The notes under the pieces were generated by a model, which searched no databases, had not been told where the DNA came from, and saw nothing but the letters and a program-made list of their open reading frames with translations. From Lasioglossum baleicum (taxonomy: Eukaryota; Arthropoda; Insecta; Hymenoptera; Halictidae): a stretch of 64,000 bases of DNA. Location: positions 62,001 through 126,000 of the forward strand of contig NW_027469186.1 in NCBI RefSeq assembly GCF_051020765.1, in the 5' to 3' direction. Position 1 is the stretch's first letter. Every line of letters begins with the position of its first letter. Shown here in pieces: positions 49,259 through 63,200 of the stretch. The position numbers and the translations under genes were made by a program.

Positions 49259-52200
49259 CTAGTCGAGCAAAAACACGTGCGAGAGGATGCATCCCGCAGG
49301 CTAGTCGAGTAAAAACACGTGCGAGAGGATGCATCCCGCAGGCTAGTCGAGTAAAAACACGTGCGAGGTATTGTGGGATGCGCATGCGCAGGTTTTGTGG
49401 GATGCGCATGCGCAGGTTTTTTGGGATGCGCATGTGCAGGTTTTTTGGGATGCGCATGGCTAGTCGAGCAAAAACACGTGCGAGAGGATGCATCCCGCAG
49501 GCTAGTCGAGTAAAAACACGTGCGAGAGGATGCATCCCGCAGGCTAGTCGAGTAAAAACACGTGCGAGGTTTTGTGGGATGCGCATGCGCAGGTTATGTG
49601 GGATGCGCATGCGCAGGTTTTTTGGGATGCGCATGCGCAGGTTTTTTTGGATGCGCATGCGCAGGTTTTTTGGGATGCGCATGGCTAGTCGAGCAAAAAC
49701 ACGTGCGAGAGGATGCATCCATCAGGGTAGTCGAGTAAAAACACGTGCGAGAGGATGCATCCCGCAGGCTAGTCGAGTAAAAACACGTGCGAGAGGATGC
49801 ATCCCGCAGGGTAGTCGAGCAAAAACACGTGCGAGAGGATGCATCCCGCAGGCTAGTCGAGCAAAAACACGTGCGAGAGGATGCATCCCGCAGGCTAGTC
49901 GAGTAAAAACACGTGCGAGAGGATGCATCCCGCAGGCTAGTCGAGCACAAACACGTGCGAGAGGAAGCATCCCGCAGGCTAGTCGAGCAAAAACACGTGC
50001 GAGAGGATGCATCCCGCAGGCTAGTCGAGCAAAAACACGTGCGAGAGGATGCATCCCGCAGGCTAGTCGAGCACAAACACGTGCGAGGTTTTGTGGGATG
50101 CGCATGCGCAGGTTTTGTGGGATGCGCATGCGCAGATTTTTTGGGATGCGCATGCGCAGGTTTTTTGGGATGCGCATGGCTAGTCGAGCAAAAACACGTG
50201 CGAGAGGATGCATCCCGCAGGCTAGTCGAGTAAAAACACGTGCGAAAGGATGCATCCCGCAGGCTAGTCGAGTAAAAACACGTGCGAGGTTTTGTGGGAT
50301 GCGCATGCGCAGGTTTTGTGGGATGCGCATGCGCAGGTTTTTTGGGATGCGCATGCGCAGGTTTTTTGGGATGCGCATGGCTAGTCGAGCAAAAACACGT
50401 GCGAGAGGATGCATCCCGCAGGCTAGTCGAGTAAAAACACGTGCGAGACGATGCATCCCGCAGGCTAGTCGAGTAAAAACACGTGCGAGAGGATGCATCC
50501 CGCAGGCTAGTCGAGCAAAAACACGTGCGAGAGGATGTATCCCGCAGGCTAGTCGAGTAAAAACACGTGCGAGAGGATGCATCCCGCAGGCTAGTCGAGT
50601 AAAAACACGTGCGAGGTTTTGTGGGATGCGCATGTGCAGGTTTTTTGGGATGCGCATGGCTAGTCGAGCAAAAACACGTTCGAGAGGATGCATCCATCAG
50701 GGTAGTCGAGTAAAAACACGTGCGAGAGGATGCATCCCGCAGGCTAGTCGAGTAAAAACACGTGCGAGAGGATGCATCCCGCAGGCTAGTCGAGCAAAAA
50801 CACGTGCGAGAGGATGCATCCCGCAGGCTAGTCGAGCAAAAACACGTGCGAGAGGATGCATCCCGCAGGCTAGTCGAGTAAAAACACGTGCGAGAGGATG
50901 CATCCCGCAGGCTAGTCGAGCACAAACACGTGCGAGAGGATGCATCCCGCAGGCTAGTCGATCAAAAACACGTGCGAGAGGATGCATCCCGCAGGCTAGT
51001 CGAGTAAAAACACGTGCGAAAGGATGCATCCCGCAGTCTAGTCGAGCACAAACACGTGCGAGGTTTTGTGGGATGCGCATGCGCAGGTTTTGTGGGATGC
51101 GCATGCGCAGATTTTTTGGGATGCGCATGCGCAGGTTTTTTGGGATGCGCATGGCTAGTCGAGCAAAAACACGTGCGAGAGGATGCATCCCGCAGGCTAG
51201 TCGAGCAAAAACACGTGCGAGAGGATGCATCCCGCAGGCTAGTCGAGTAAAAACACGTGCGAAAGGATGCATCCCGCAGGCTAGTCGAGCACAAACACGT
51301 GCGAGGTTTTGTGGGATGCGCATGCGCAGATTTTTTGGGATGCGCATGCGCAGGTTTTTTGGGATGCGCATGGCTAGTCGAGCAAAAACACGTGCGAGAG
51401 GATGCATCCCGCAGGCTAGTCGCGTAAAAACACGTGCGAGACGATGCATCCCGCAGGCTAGTCGAGTAAAAACACGTGCGAGAGGATGCATCCCGCAGGC
51501 TAGTCGAGCAAAAACACGTGCGAGGTTTTGTGGGATGCGCATGCGCAGGTTTTTTGGGATGCGCATGCGCAGGTTTTTTGGGATGCGCATGGCTAGTCGA
51601 GAAAAAACACGTGCGAGAGGATGCATCCCGCAGGCTAGCCGAGCAAAAACACGTGCGAGAGGATGCATCCCGCAGGCTAGTCGAGTAAAAACACGTGCGA
51701 GGTTTTGTGGGATGCGCATGCGCAGGTTTTGTGGGATGCGCATGCGCAGGTTTTTTGGGATGCGCATGTGCAGGTTTTTTGGGATGCGCATGGCTAGTCG
51801 AGCAAAAACACGTGCGAGAGGATGCATCCCGCAGGCTAGTCGAGTAAAAACACGTGCGAGAGGATGCATCCCGCAGGCTAGTCGAGTAAAAACACGTGCG
51901 AGGTTTTGTGGGATGCGCATACGCAGGTTTTGTGGGATGCGCATGCGCAGGTTTTTTGGGATGCGCATGCACAGGTTTTTTGGGATGCGCATGCGCAGGT
52001 TTTTTGGGATGCGCATGGCTAGTCGAGCAAAAACACGTGCGAGAGGATGCATCCCGCAGGGAAGTCGAGTAAAAACACGTGCGAGAGGATGCATCCCGCA
52101 GGCTAGTCGAGTAAAAACACGTGCGAGAGGATGCATCCCGCAGGCTAGTCGAGCAAAAACACGTGCGAGAGGATGCATCCCGCAGGCTAGTCGAGTAAAA

Positions 52201-54216
52201 ACACGTGCGAGAGGATGCATCCCGCAGGCTAGTCGAGTAAAAACACGTGCGAGGTATTGTGGGATGCGCATGCGCAGGTTTTGTGGGATGCGCATGCGCA
52301 GGTTTTTTGGGATGCGCATGTGCAGGTTTTTTGGGATGCGCATGGCTAGTCGAGCAAAAACACGTGCGAGAGGATGCATCCCGCAGGCTAGTCGAGTAAA
52401 AACACGTGCGAGAGGATGCATCCCGCAGGCTAGTCGAGTAAAAACACGTGCGAGGTTTTGTGGGATGCGCATGCGCAGGTTATGTGGGATGCGCATGCGC
52501 AGGTTTTTTGGAATGCGCATGCGCAGGTTTTTTTGGATGCGCATGCGCAGGTTTTTTGGGATGCGCATGGCTAGTCGAGCAAAAACACGTGCGAGAGGAT
52601 GCATCCATCAGGGTAGTCGAGTAAAAACACGTGCGAGAGGATGCATCCCGCAGGCTAGTCGAGTAAAAACACGTGCGAGAGGATGCATCCCGCAGGGTAG
52701 TCGAGCAAAAACACGTGCGAGAGGATGCATCCCGCAGGCTAGTCGAGCAAAAACACGTGCGAGAGGATGCATCCCGCAGGCTAGTCGAGTAAAAACACGT
52801 GCGAGAGGATGCATCCCGCAGGCTAGTCGAGCACAAACACGTGCGAGAGGAAGCATCCCGCAGGCTAGTCGAGCAAAAACACGTGCGAGAGGATGCATCC
52901 CGCAGGCTAGTCGAGCAAAAACACGTGCGAGAGGATGCATCCCGCAGGCTAGTCGAGCACAAACACGTGCGAGGTTTTGTGGGATGCGCATGCGCAGGTT
53001 TTGTGGGATGCGCATGCGCAGATTTTTTGGGATGCGCATGCGCAGGTTTTTTGGGATGCGCATGGCTAGTCGAGCAAAAACACGTGCGAGAGGATGCATC
53101 CCGCAGGCTAGTCGAGTAAAAACACGTGCGAAAGGATGCATCCCGCAGGCTAGTCGAGTAAAAACACGTGCGAGGTTTTGTGGGATGCGCATGCGCAGGT
53201 TTTGTGGGATGCGCATGCGCAGGTTTTTTGGGATGCGCATGCGCAGGTTTTTTGGGATGCGCATGGCTAGTCGAGCAAAAACACGTGCGAGAGGATGCAT
53301 CCCGCAGGCTAGTCGAGTAAAAACACGTGCGAGACGATGCATCCCGCAGGCTAGTCGAGTAAAAACACGTGCGAGAGGATGCATCCCGCAGGCTAGTCGA
53401 GCAAAAACACGTGCGAGAGGATGTATCCCGCAGGCTAGTCGAGTAAAAACACGTGCGAGAGGATGCATCCCGCAGGCTAGTCGAGTAAAAACACGTGCGA
53501 GGTTTTGTGGGATGCGCATGTGCAGGTTTTTTGGGATGCGCATGGCTAGTCGAGCAAAAACACGTTCGAGAGGATGCATCCATCAGGGTAGTCGAGTAAA
53601 AACACGTGCGAGAGGATGCATCCCGCAGGCTAGTCGAGTAAAAACACGTGCGAGAGGATGCATCCCGCAGGCTAGTCGAGCAAAAACACGTGCGAGAGGA
53701 TGCATCCCGCAGGCTAGTCGAGCAAAAACACGTGCGAGAGGATGCATCCCGCAGGCTAGTCGAGTAAAAACACGTGCGAGAGGATGCATCCCGCAGGCTA
53801 GTCGAGCACAAACACGTGCGAGAGGATGCATCCTGCAGGCTAGTCGAGCAAAAACACGTGCGAGAGGATGCATCCCGCAGGCTAGTCGAGTAAAAACACG
53901 TGCGAAAGGATGCATCCCGCAGTCTAGTCGAGCACAAACACGTGCGAGGTTTTGTGGGATGCGCATGCGCAGGTTTTGTGGGATGCGCATGCGCAGATTT
54001 TTTGGGATGCGCATGCGCAGGTTTTTTGGGATGCGCATGGCTAGTCGAGCAAAAACACGTGCGAGAGGATGCATCCCGCAGGCTAGTCGAGCAAAAACAC
54101 GTGCGAGAGGATGCATCCCGCAGGCTAGTCGAGTAAAAACACGTGCGAAAGGATGCATCCCGCAGGCTAGTCGAGCACAAACACGTGCGAGGTTTTGTGG
54201 GATGCGCATGCGCAGG
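48690..54216 (+). repeat. Near-tandem duplication, period 2886 bp
   Basis: About 48690-51330 recurs at 51576-54216. Shared landmarks are CATGCACAGG, GCAGGGAAGTCG, GAGGTATTG (about 49366 and 52252), GGTTATGTGG (about 49593 and 52479), GGAAGCATCC, GATGTATCC, CACGTTCG and the marker variants (49718/50693 and 52604/53579). Differences: TCGATCAAA at about 50960 in copy 1 only, and GGAATGCGC at about 52510 in copy 2 only. Copy 1 also lacks one B unit near 51330. Confidence 0.85.
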
Positions 54217-57200
54217 TTTTGTGGGATGCGCATGCGCAGATTTTTTGGGATGCGCATGCGCAGGTTTTTTGGGATGCGCATGGCTAGTCGAGCAAAAACA
54301 CGTGCGAGAGGATGCATCCCGCAGGCTAGTCGCGTAAAAACACGTGCGAGACGATGCATCCCGCAGGCTAGTCGAGTAAAAACACGTGCGAGAGGATGCA
54401 TCCCGCAGGCTAGTCGAGCAAAAACACGTGCGAGAGGTTGCATCCCGCAGGCTAGTCGAGTAAAAACACGTGCGAGAGGATGCATCCCGCAGGCTAGTCG
54501 AGCACAAACACGTGCGAGAGGATGCATCCCGCAGGCTAGTCGAGCAAAAACACGTGCGAGAGGATGCATCCCGCAGGCTAGCCGAGCAAAAACACGTGCG
54601 AGAGGATGCATCCCGCAGGCTAGTCGAGTAAAAACACGTGCGAGGTTTTGTGGGATGCGCATGCGCAGGTTTTGTGGGATGCGCATGCGCAGGTTTTTTG
54701 GGATGCGCATGTGCAGGTTTTTTGGGATGCGCATGGCTAGTCGAGCAAAAACACGTGCGAGAGGATGCATCCATCAGGGTAGTCGAGTAAAAACACGTGC
54801 GAGAGGATGCATCCCGCAGGCTAGTCGAGTAAAAACACGTGCGAGAGGATGCATCCCGCAGGCTAGTCGAGCAAAAACACGTGCGAGAGGATGCATCCCG
54901 CAGGCTAGTCGAGCAAAAACACGTGCGAGAGGATGCATCCCGCAGGCTAGTCGAGTAAAAACACGTGCGAGAGGATGCATCCCGCAGGCTAGTCGAGCAC
55001 AAACACGTGCGAGAGGATGCATCCCGCAGGCTAGTCGAGCAAAAACACGTGCGAGAGGATGCATCCCGCAGGCTAGTCGAGTAAAAACACGTGCGAAAGG
55101 ATGCATCCCGCAGTCTAGTCGAGCACAAACACGTGCGAGGTTTTGTGGGATGCGCATGCGCAGGTTTTGTGGGATGCGCATGCGCAGATTTTTTGGGATG
55201 CGCATGCGCAGGTTTTTTGGGATGCGCATGGCTAGTCGAGCAAAAACACGTGCGAGAGGATGCATCCCGCAGGCTAGTCGAGCAAAAACACGTGCGAGAG
55301 GATGCATCCCGCAGGCTAGTCGAGTAAAAACACGTGCGAAAGGATGCATCCCGCAGACTAGTCGAGCACAAACACGTGCGAGGTTTTGTGGGATGCGCAT
55401 GCGCAGGTTTTGTGGGATGCGCATGCGCAGATTTTTTGGGATGCGCATGCGCAGGTTTTTTGGGATGCGCATGGCTAGTCGAGCAAAAACACGTGCGAGA
55501 GGATGCATCCCGCAGGCTAGTCGCGTAAAAACACGTGCGAGACGATGCATCCCGCAGGCTAGTCGAGTAAAAACACGTGCGAGAGGATGCATCCCGCAGG
55601 CTAGTCGAGCAAAAACACGTGCGAGAGGTTGCATCCCGCAGGCTAGTCGAGTAAAAACACGTGCGAGAGGATGCATCCCGCAGGCTAGTCGAGCACAAAC
55701 ACGTGCGAGAGGATGCATCCCGCAGGCTAGTCGAGCAAAAACACGTGCGAGAGGATGCATCCCGCAGGCTAGTCGAGCAAAAACACGTGCAAGAGGATGC
55801 ATCCCGCAGGCTAGTCGAGTAAAAACACGTGCGAAAGGATGCATCCCGCAGTCTAATCGAGCACAAACACGTGCGAGGTTTTGTGGGATGCGCATGCGCA
55901 GGTTTTGTGGGATGCGCATGCGCAGATTTTTTGGGATGCGCATGCGCAGGTTTTTTGGGATGCGCATGGCTAGTCGAGCAAAAACACGTGCGATAGGATG
56001 CATCCCGCAGGCTAGTCGAGCAAAAACACGTGCGAGAGGATGCATCCCGCAGGCTAGTCGAGTAAAAACACGTGCGAAAGGATGCATCCCGCAGGCTAGT
56101 CGAGCACAAACACGTGCGAGGTTTTGTGGGATGCGCATGCGCAGGTTTTGTGGGATGCGCATGCGCAGATTTTTTGGGATGCGCATGCGCAGGTTTTTTG
56201 GGATGCGCATGGCTAGTCGAGCAAAAACACGTGCGAGAGAATGCATCCCGCAGGCTAGTCGCGTAAAAACACGTGCGAGACGATGCATCCCGCAGGCTAG
56301 TCGAGTACAAACACGTGCGAGAGGATGCATCCCGCAGGCTAGTCGAGTAAAAACACGTGCGAGAGGATGCATCCCGCAGGCTAGTCGAGTAAAAACACGT
56401 GCGAGGTTTTGTGGGATGCGCATGCGCAGGTTTTTTGGGATGCGCATGCGCAGGTTTTTTGGGATGCGCATGGCTAGTCGAGCAAAAACACGTGCGAGAG
56501 GATGCATCCCGCAGGCTAGCCGAGCAAAAACACGTGCGAGAGGATGCATCCCGCAGGCTAGTCGAGTAAAAACACGTGCGAGGTTTTGTGGGATGCGCAT
56601 GCGCAGGTTTTGTGGGATGCGCATACGCAGGGTTTTTGGGATGCGCATGCACAGGTTTTTTGGGATGCGCATGCGCAGGTTTTTTGGGATGCGCATGGCT
56701 AGTCGAGCAAAAACACGTGCGAGAGGATGCATCCCGCAGGGTAGTCGAGTAAAAACACGTGCGAGAGGATGCATCCCGCAGGCTAGTCGAGTAAAAACAC
56801 GTGCGAGAGGATGCATCCCGCAGGCTAGTCGAGCAAAAACACGTGCGAGAGGATGCATCCCGCAGGCTAGTCGAGCACAAACACGTGCGAGAGGATGCAT
56901 CCCGCAGGCTAGTCGAGCAAAAACACGTGCGAGAGGATGCATCCCGCAGGCTAGTCGAGTAAAAACACGTGCGAAAGGATGCATCCCGCAGTCTAGTCGA
57001 GCACAAACACGTGCGAGGTTTTGTGGGATGCGCATGCGCAGGTTTTGTGGGATGCGCATGCGCAGATTTTTTGGGATGCGCATGCGCAGGTTTTTTGGGA
57101 TGCGCATGGCTAGTCGAGCAAAAACACGTGCGATAGGATGCATCCCGCAGGCTAGTCGAGTAAAAACACGTGCGAGAGGATGCATCCCGCAGGCTAGTCG

Positions 57201-60200
57201 AGCAAAAACACGTGCGAGAGGATGTATCCCGCAGGCTAGTCGAGTAAAAACACGTGCGAGAGGATGCATCCCGCAGGCTAGTCGAGTAAAAACACGTGCG
57301 AGGTTTTGTGGGATGCGCATGTGCAGGTTTTTTGGGATGCGCATGGCTAGTCGAGCAAAAACACGTTCGAGAGGATGCATCCATCAGGGTAGTCGAGTAA
57401 AAACACGTGCGAGAGGATGCATCCCGCAGGCTAGTCGAGTAAAAACACGTGCGAGAGGATGCATCCCGCAGGCTAGTCGAGCAAAAACACGTGCGAGAGG
57501 ATGCATCCCGCAGGCTAGTCGAGCAAAAACACGTGCGAGAGGATGCATCCCGCAGGCTAGTCGAGTAAAAACACGTGCGAGAGGATGCATCCCGCAGGCT
57601 AGTCGAGCACAAACACGTGCGAGAGGATGCATCCCGCAGGCTAGTCGAGCAAAAACACGTGCGAGAGGATGCATCCCGCAGGCTAGTCGAGTAAAAACAC
57701 GTGCGAAAGGATGCATCCCGCAGTCTAGTCGAGCACAAACACGTGCGAGGTTTTGTGGGATGCGCATGCGCAGGTTTTGTGGGATGCGCATGCGCAGATT
57801 TTTTGGGATGCGCATGCGCAGGTTTTTTGGGATGCGCATGGCTAGTCGAGCAAAAACACGTGCGAGAGGATGCATCCCGCAGGCTAGTCGAGCAAAAACA
57901 CGTGCGAGAGGATGCATCCCGCAGGCTAGTCGAGTAAAAACACGTGCGAAAGGATGCATCCCGCAGGCTAGTCGAGCACAAACACGTGCGAGGTTTTGTG
58001 GGATGCGCATGCGCAGGTTTTGTGGGATGCGCATGCGCAGATTTTTTGGGATGCGCATGCGCAGGTTTTTTGGGATGCGCATGGCTAGTCGAGCAAAAAC
58101 ACGTGCGAGAGGATGCATCCCGCAGGCTAGTCGCGTAAAAACACGTGCGAGACGATGCATCCCGCAGGCTAGTCGAGTAAAAACACGTGCGAGAGGATGC
58201 ATCCCGCAGGCTAGTCGAGCAAAAACACGTGCGAGAGGTTGCATCCCGCAGGCTAGTCGAGTAAAAACACGTGCGAGAGGATGCATCCCGCAGGCTAGTC
58301 GAGCACAAGCACGTGCGAGAGGATGCATCCCGCAGGCTAGTCGAGCAAAAACACGTGCGAGAGGATGCATCCCGCAGGCTAGTCGAGCAAAAACACGTGC
58401 AAGAGGATGCATCCCGCAGGCTAGTCGAGTAAAAACACGTGCGAAAGGATGCATCCCGCAGTCTAATCGAGCACAAACACGTGCGAGGTTTTGTGGGATG
58501 CGCATGCGCAGGTTTTGTGGGATGCGCATGCGCAGATTTTTTGGGATGCGCATGCGCAGGTTTTTTGGGATGCGCATGGCTAGTCGAGCAAAAACACGTG
58601 CGATAGGATGCATCCCGCAGGCTAGTCGAGCAAAAACACGTGCGAGAGGATGCATCCCGCAGGCTAGTCGAGTAAAAACACGTGCGAAAGGATGCATCCC
58701 GCAGGCTAGTCGAGCACAAACACGTGCGAGGTTTTGTGGGATGCGCATGCGCAGGTTTTGTGGGATGCGCATGCGCAGATTTTTTGGGATGCGCATGCGC
58801 AGGTTTTTTGGGATGCGCATGGCTAGTCGAGCAAAAACACGTGCGAGAGAATGCATCCCGCAGGCTAGTCGCGTAAAAACACGTGCGAGACGATGCATCC
58901 CGCAGGCTAGTCGAGTAAAAACACGTGCGAGAGGATGCATCCCGCAGGCTAGTCGAGTAAAAACACGTGCGAGGTTTTGTGGGATGCGCATGCGCAGGTT
59001 TTTTGGGATGCGCATGCGCAGGTTTTTTGGGATGCGCATGGCTAGTCGAGCAAAAACACGTGCGAGAGGATGCATCCCGCAGGCTAGCCGAGCAAAAACA
59101 CGTGCGAGAGGATGCATCCCGCAGGCTAGTCGAGTAAAAACACGTGCGAGGTTTTGTGGGATGCGCATGCGCAGGTTTTGTGGGATGCGCATACGCAGGT
59201 TTTTTGGGATGCGCATGCACAGGTTTTTTGGGATGCGCATGCGCAGGTTTTTTGGGATGCGCATGGCTAGTCGAGCAAAAACACGTGCGAGAGGATGCAT
59301 CCCGCAGGGTAGTCGAGTAAAAACACGTGCGAGAGGATGCATCCCGCAGGCTAGTCGAGTAAAAACACGTGCGAGAGGATGCATCCCGCAGGCTAGTCGA
59401 GCAAAAACACGTGCGAGAGGATGCATCCCGCAGGCTAGTCGAGCACAAACACGTGCGAGAGGATGCATCCCGCAGGCTAGTCGAGCAAAAACACGTGCGA
59501 GAGGATGCATCCCGCAGGCTAGTCGAGTAAAAACACGTGCGAAAGGATGCATCCCGCAGTCTAGTCGAGCACAAACACGTGCGAGGTTTTGTGGGATGCG
59601 CATGCGCAGGTTTTGTGGGATGCGCATGCGCAGATTTTTTGGGATGCGCATGCGCAGGTTTTTTGGGATGCGCATGGCTAGTCGAGCAAAAACACGTGCG
59701 ATAGGATGCATCCCGCAGGCTAGTCGAGCAAAAACACGTGCGAGAGGATGCATCCCGCAGGCTAGTCGAGTAAAAACACGTGCGAAAGGATGCATCCCGC
59801 AGGCTAGTCGAGCACAAACACGTGCGAGGTTTTGTGGGATGCGCATGCGCAGGTTTTGCGGGATGCGCATGCGCAGGTTTTTTGGGATGCGCATGGCTAG
59901 TCGAGAAAAAACACGTGCGAGAGGATGCATCCCGCAGGCTAGCCGAGCAAAAACACGTGCGAGAGGATGCATCCCGCAGGCTAGTCGAGTAAAAACACGT
60001 GCGAGGTTTTGTGGGATGCGCATGCGCAGGTTTTGTGGGATGCGCATGCGCAGGTTTTTTGGGATGCGCATGTGCAGGTTTTTTGGGATGCGCATGGCTA
60101 GTCGAGCAAAAACACGTGCGAGAGGATGCATCCCGCAGGCTAGTCGAGTAAAAACACGTGCGAGAGGATGCATCCCGCAGGCTAGTCGAGTAAAAACACG

Positions 60201-63200
60201 TGCGAAAGGATGCATCCCGCAGTCTAGTCGAGCACAAACACGTGCGAGGTTTTGTGGGATGCGCATGCGCAGGTTTTGTGGGATGCGCATGCGCAGATTT
60301 TTTGGGATGCGCATGCGCAGGTTTTTTGGGATGCGCATGGCTAGTCGAGCAAAAACACGTGCGAGAGGATGCATCCCGCAGGCTAGTCGAGCAAAAACAC
60401 GTGCGAGAGGATGCATCCCGCAGGCTAGTCGAGTAAAAACACGTGCGAAAGGATGCATCCCGCAGGCTAGTCGAGCACAAACACGTGCGAGGTTTTGTGA
60501 GATGCGCATGCGCAGGTTTTGTGGGATGCGCATGCGCAGATTTTTTGGGATGCGCATGCGCAGGTTTTTTGGGATGCGCATGGCTAGTCGAGCAAAAACA
60601 CGTGCGAGAGGATGCATCCCGCAGGCTAGTCGCGTAAAAACACGTGCGAGACGATGCATCCCGCAGGCTAGTCGAGTAAAAACACGTGCGAGAGGATGCA
60701 TCCCGCAGGCTAGTCGAGCAAAAACACGTGCGAGAGGTTGCATCCCGCAGGCTAGTCGAGTAAAAACACGTGCGAGAGGATGCATCCCGCAGGCTAGTCG
60801 AGCACAAACACGTGCGAGAGGATGCATCCCGCAGGCTAGTCGAGCAAAAACACGTGCGAGAGGATGCATCCCGCAGGCTAGTCGAGCAAAAACACGTGCG
60901 AGAGGATGCATCCCGCAGGGTAGTCGAGTAAAAACACGTGCGAAAGGATGCATCCCGCAGTCTAGTCGAGCACAAACACGTGCGAGGTTTTGTGGGATGC
61001 GCATGCGCAGGTTTTGTGGGATGCGCATGCGCAGATTTTTTGGGATGCGCATGCGCAGGTTTTTTGGGATGCGCATGGCTAGTCGAGCAAAAACACGTGC
61101 GATAGGATGCATCCCGCAGGCTAGTCGAGCAAAAACACGTGCGAGAGGATGCATCCCGCAGGCTAGTCGAGTAAAAACACGTGCGAAAGGATGCATCCCG
61201 CAGGCTAGTCGAGCACAAACACGTGCGAGGTTTTGTGGGATGCGCATGCGCAGGTTTTGTGGGATGCGCATGCGCAGATTTTTTGGGATGCGCATGCGCA
61301 GGTTTTTTGGGATGCGCATGGCTAGTCGAGCAAAAACACGTGCGAGAGAATGCATCCCGCAGGCTAGTCGCGTAAAAACACGTGCGAGACGATGCATCCC
61401 GCAGGCTAGTCGAGTAAAAACACGTGCGAGAGGATGCATCCCGCAGGCTAGTCGAGTAAAAACACGTGCGAGAGGATGCATCCCGCAGGCTAGTCGAGTA
61501 AAAACACGTGCGAGGTTTTGTGGGATGCGCATGCGCAGGTTTTTTGGGATGCGCATGCGCAGGTTTTTTGGGATGCGCATGGCTATTCGAGCAAAAACAC
61601 GTGCGAGAGGATGCATCCCGCAGGCTAGCCGAGCAAAAACACGTGCGAGAGGATGCATCCCGCAGGCTAGTCGAGTAAAAACACGTGCGAGGTTTTGTGG
61701 GATGCGCATGCGCAGGTTTTTTGGGATGCGCATGTGCAGGTTTTTTGGGGTGCGCATGGCTAGTCGAGCAAAAACACGTGCGAGAGGATGCATCCCGCAG
61801 GCTAGTCGAGCACAAACACGTGCGAGGTTTTGTGGGATGCGCATGCGCAGGTTTTGTGGGATGCGCATGCGCAGATTTTTTGGGATGCGCATGCGCAGGT
61901 TTTTTGGGATGCGCATGGCTAGTCGAGCAAAAACACGTGCGATAGGATGCATCCCGCAGGCTAGTCGAGCAAAAACACGTGCGAGAGGATGCATCCCGCA
62001 GGCTAGTCGAGTAAAAACACGTGCGAAAGGATGCATCCCGCAGTCTAGTCGAGCACAAACACGTGCGAGGTTTTGTGGGATGCGCATGCGCAGGTTTTGT
62101 GGGATGCGCATGCGCAGATTTTTTGGGATGCGCATGCGCAGGTTTTTTGGGATGCGCATGGCTAGTCGAGCAAAAACACGTGCGATAGGATGCATCCCGC
62201 AGGCTAGTCGAGTAAAAACACGTGCGAGAGGATGCATCCCGCAGGCTAGTCGAGCACAAACACGTGCGAGAGGATGCATCCCGCAGGCTAGTCGAGCAAA
62301 AACACGTGCGAGAGGATGCATCCCGCAGGCTAGCCGAGCAAAAACACGTGCGAGAGGATGCATCCCGCAGGCTAGTCGAGTAAAAACACGTGCGAGGTTT
62401 TGTGGGATGCGCATGCGCAGGTTTTGTGGGATGCGCATGCGCAGGTTTTTTGGGATGCGCATGTGCAGGTTTTTTGGGATGCGCATGGCTAGTCGAGCAA
62501 AAACACGTGCGAGAGGATGCATCCATCAGGGTAGTCGAGTAAAAACACGTGCGAGAGGATGCATCCCGCAGGCTAGTCGAGTAAAAACACGTGCGAGAGG
62601 ATGCATCCCGCAGGCTAGTCGAGCAAAAACACGTGCGAGAGGATGCATCCCGCAGGCTAGTCGAGCAAAAACACGTGCGAGAGGATGCATCCCGCAGGCT
62701 AGTCGAGTAAAAACACGTGCGAGAGGATGCATCCCGCAGGCTAGTCGAGCACAAACACGTGCGAGAGGATGCATCCCGCAGGCTAGTCGAGCAAAAACAC
62801 GTGCGAGAGGATGCATCCCGCAGGCTAGTCGAGTAAAAACAAGTGCGAAAGGATGCATCCCGCAGTCTAGTCGAGCACAAACACGTGCGAGGTTTTGTGG
62901 GATGCGCATGCGCAGGTTTTGTGGGATGCGCATGCGCAGATTTTTTGGGATGCGCATGCGCAGGTTTTTTGGGATGCGCATGGCTAGTCGAGCAAAAACA
63001 CGTGCGAGAGGATGCATCCCGCAGGCTAGTCGAGCAAAAACACGTGCGAGAGGATGCATCCCGCAGGCTAGTCGAGTAAAAACACGTGCGAAAGGATGCA
63101 TCCCGCAGACTAGTCGAGCACAAACACGTGCGAGGTTTTGTGGGATGCGCATGCGCAGGTTTTGTGGGATGCGCATGCGCAGATTTTTTGGGATGCGCAT

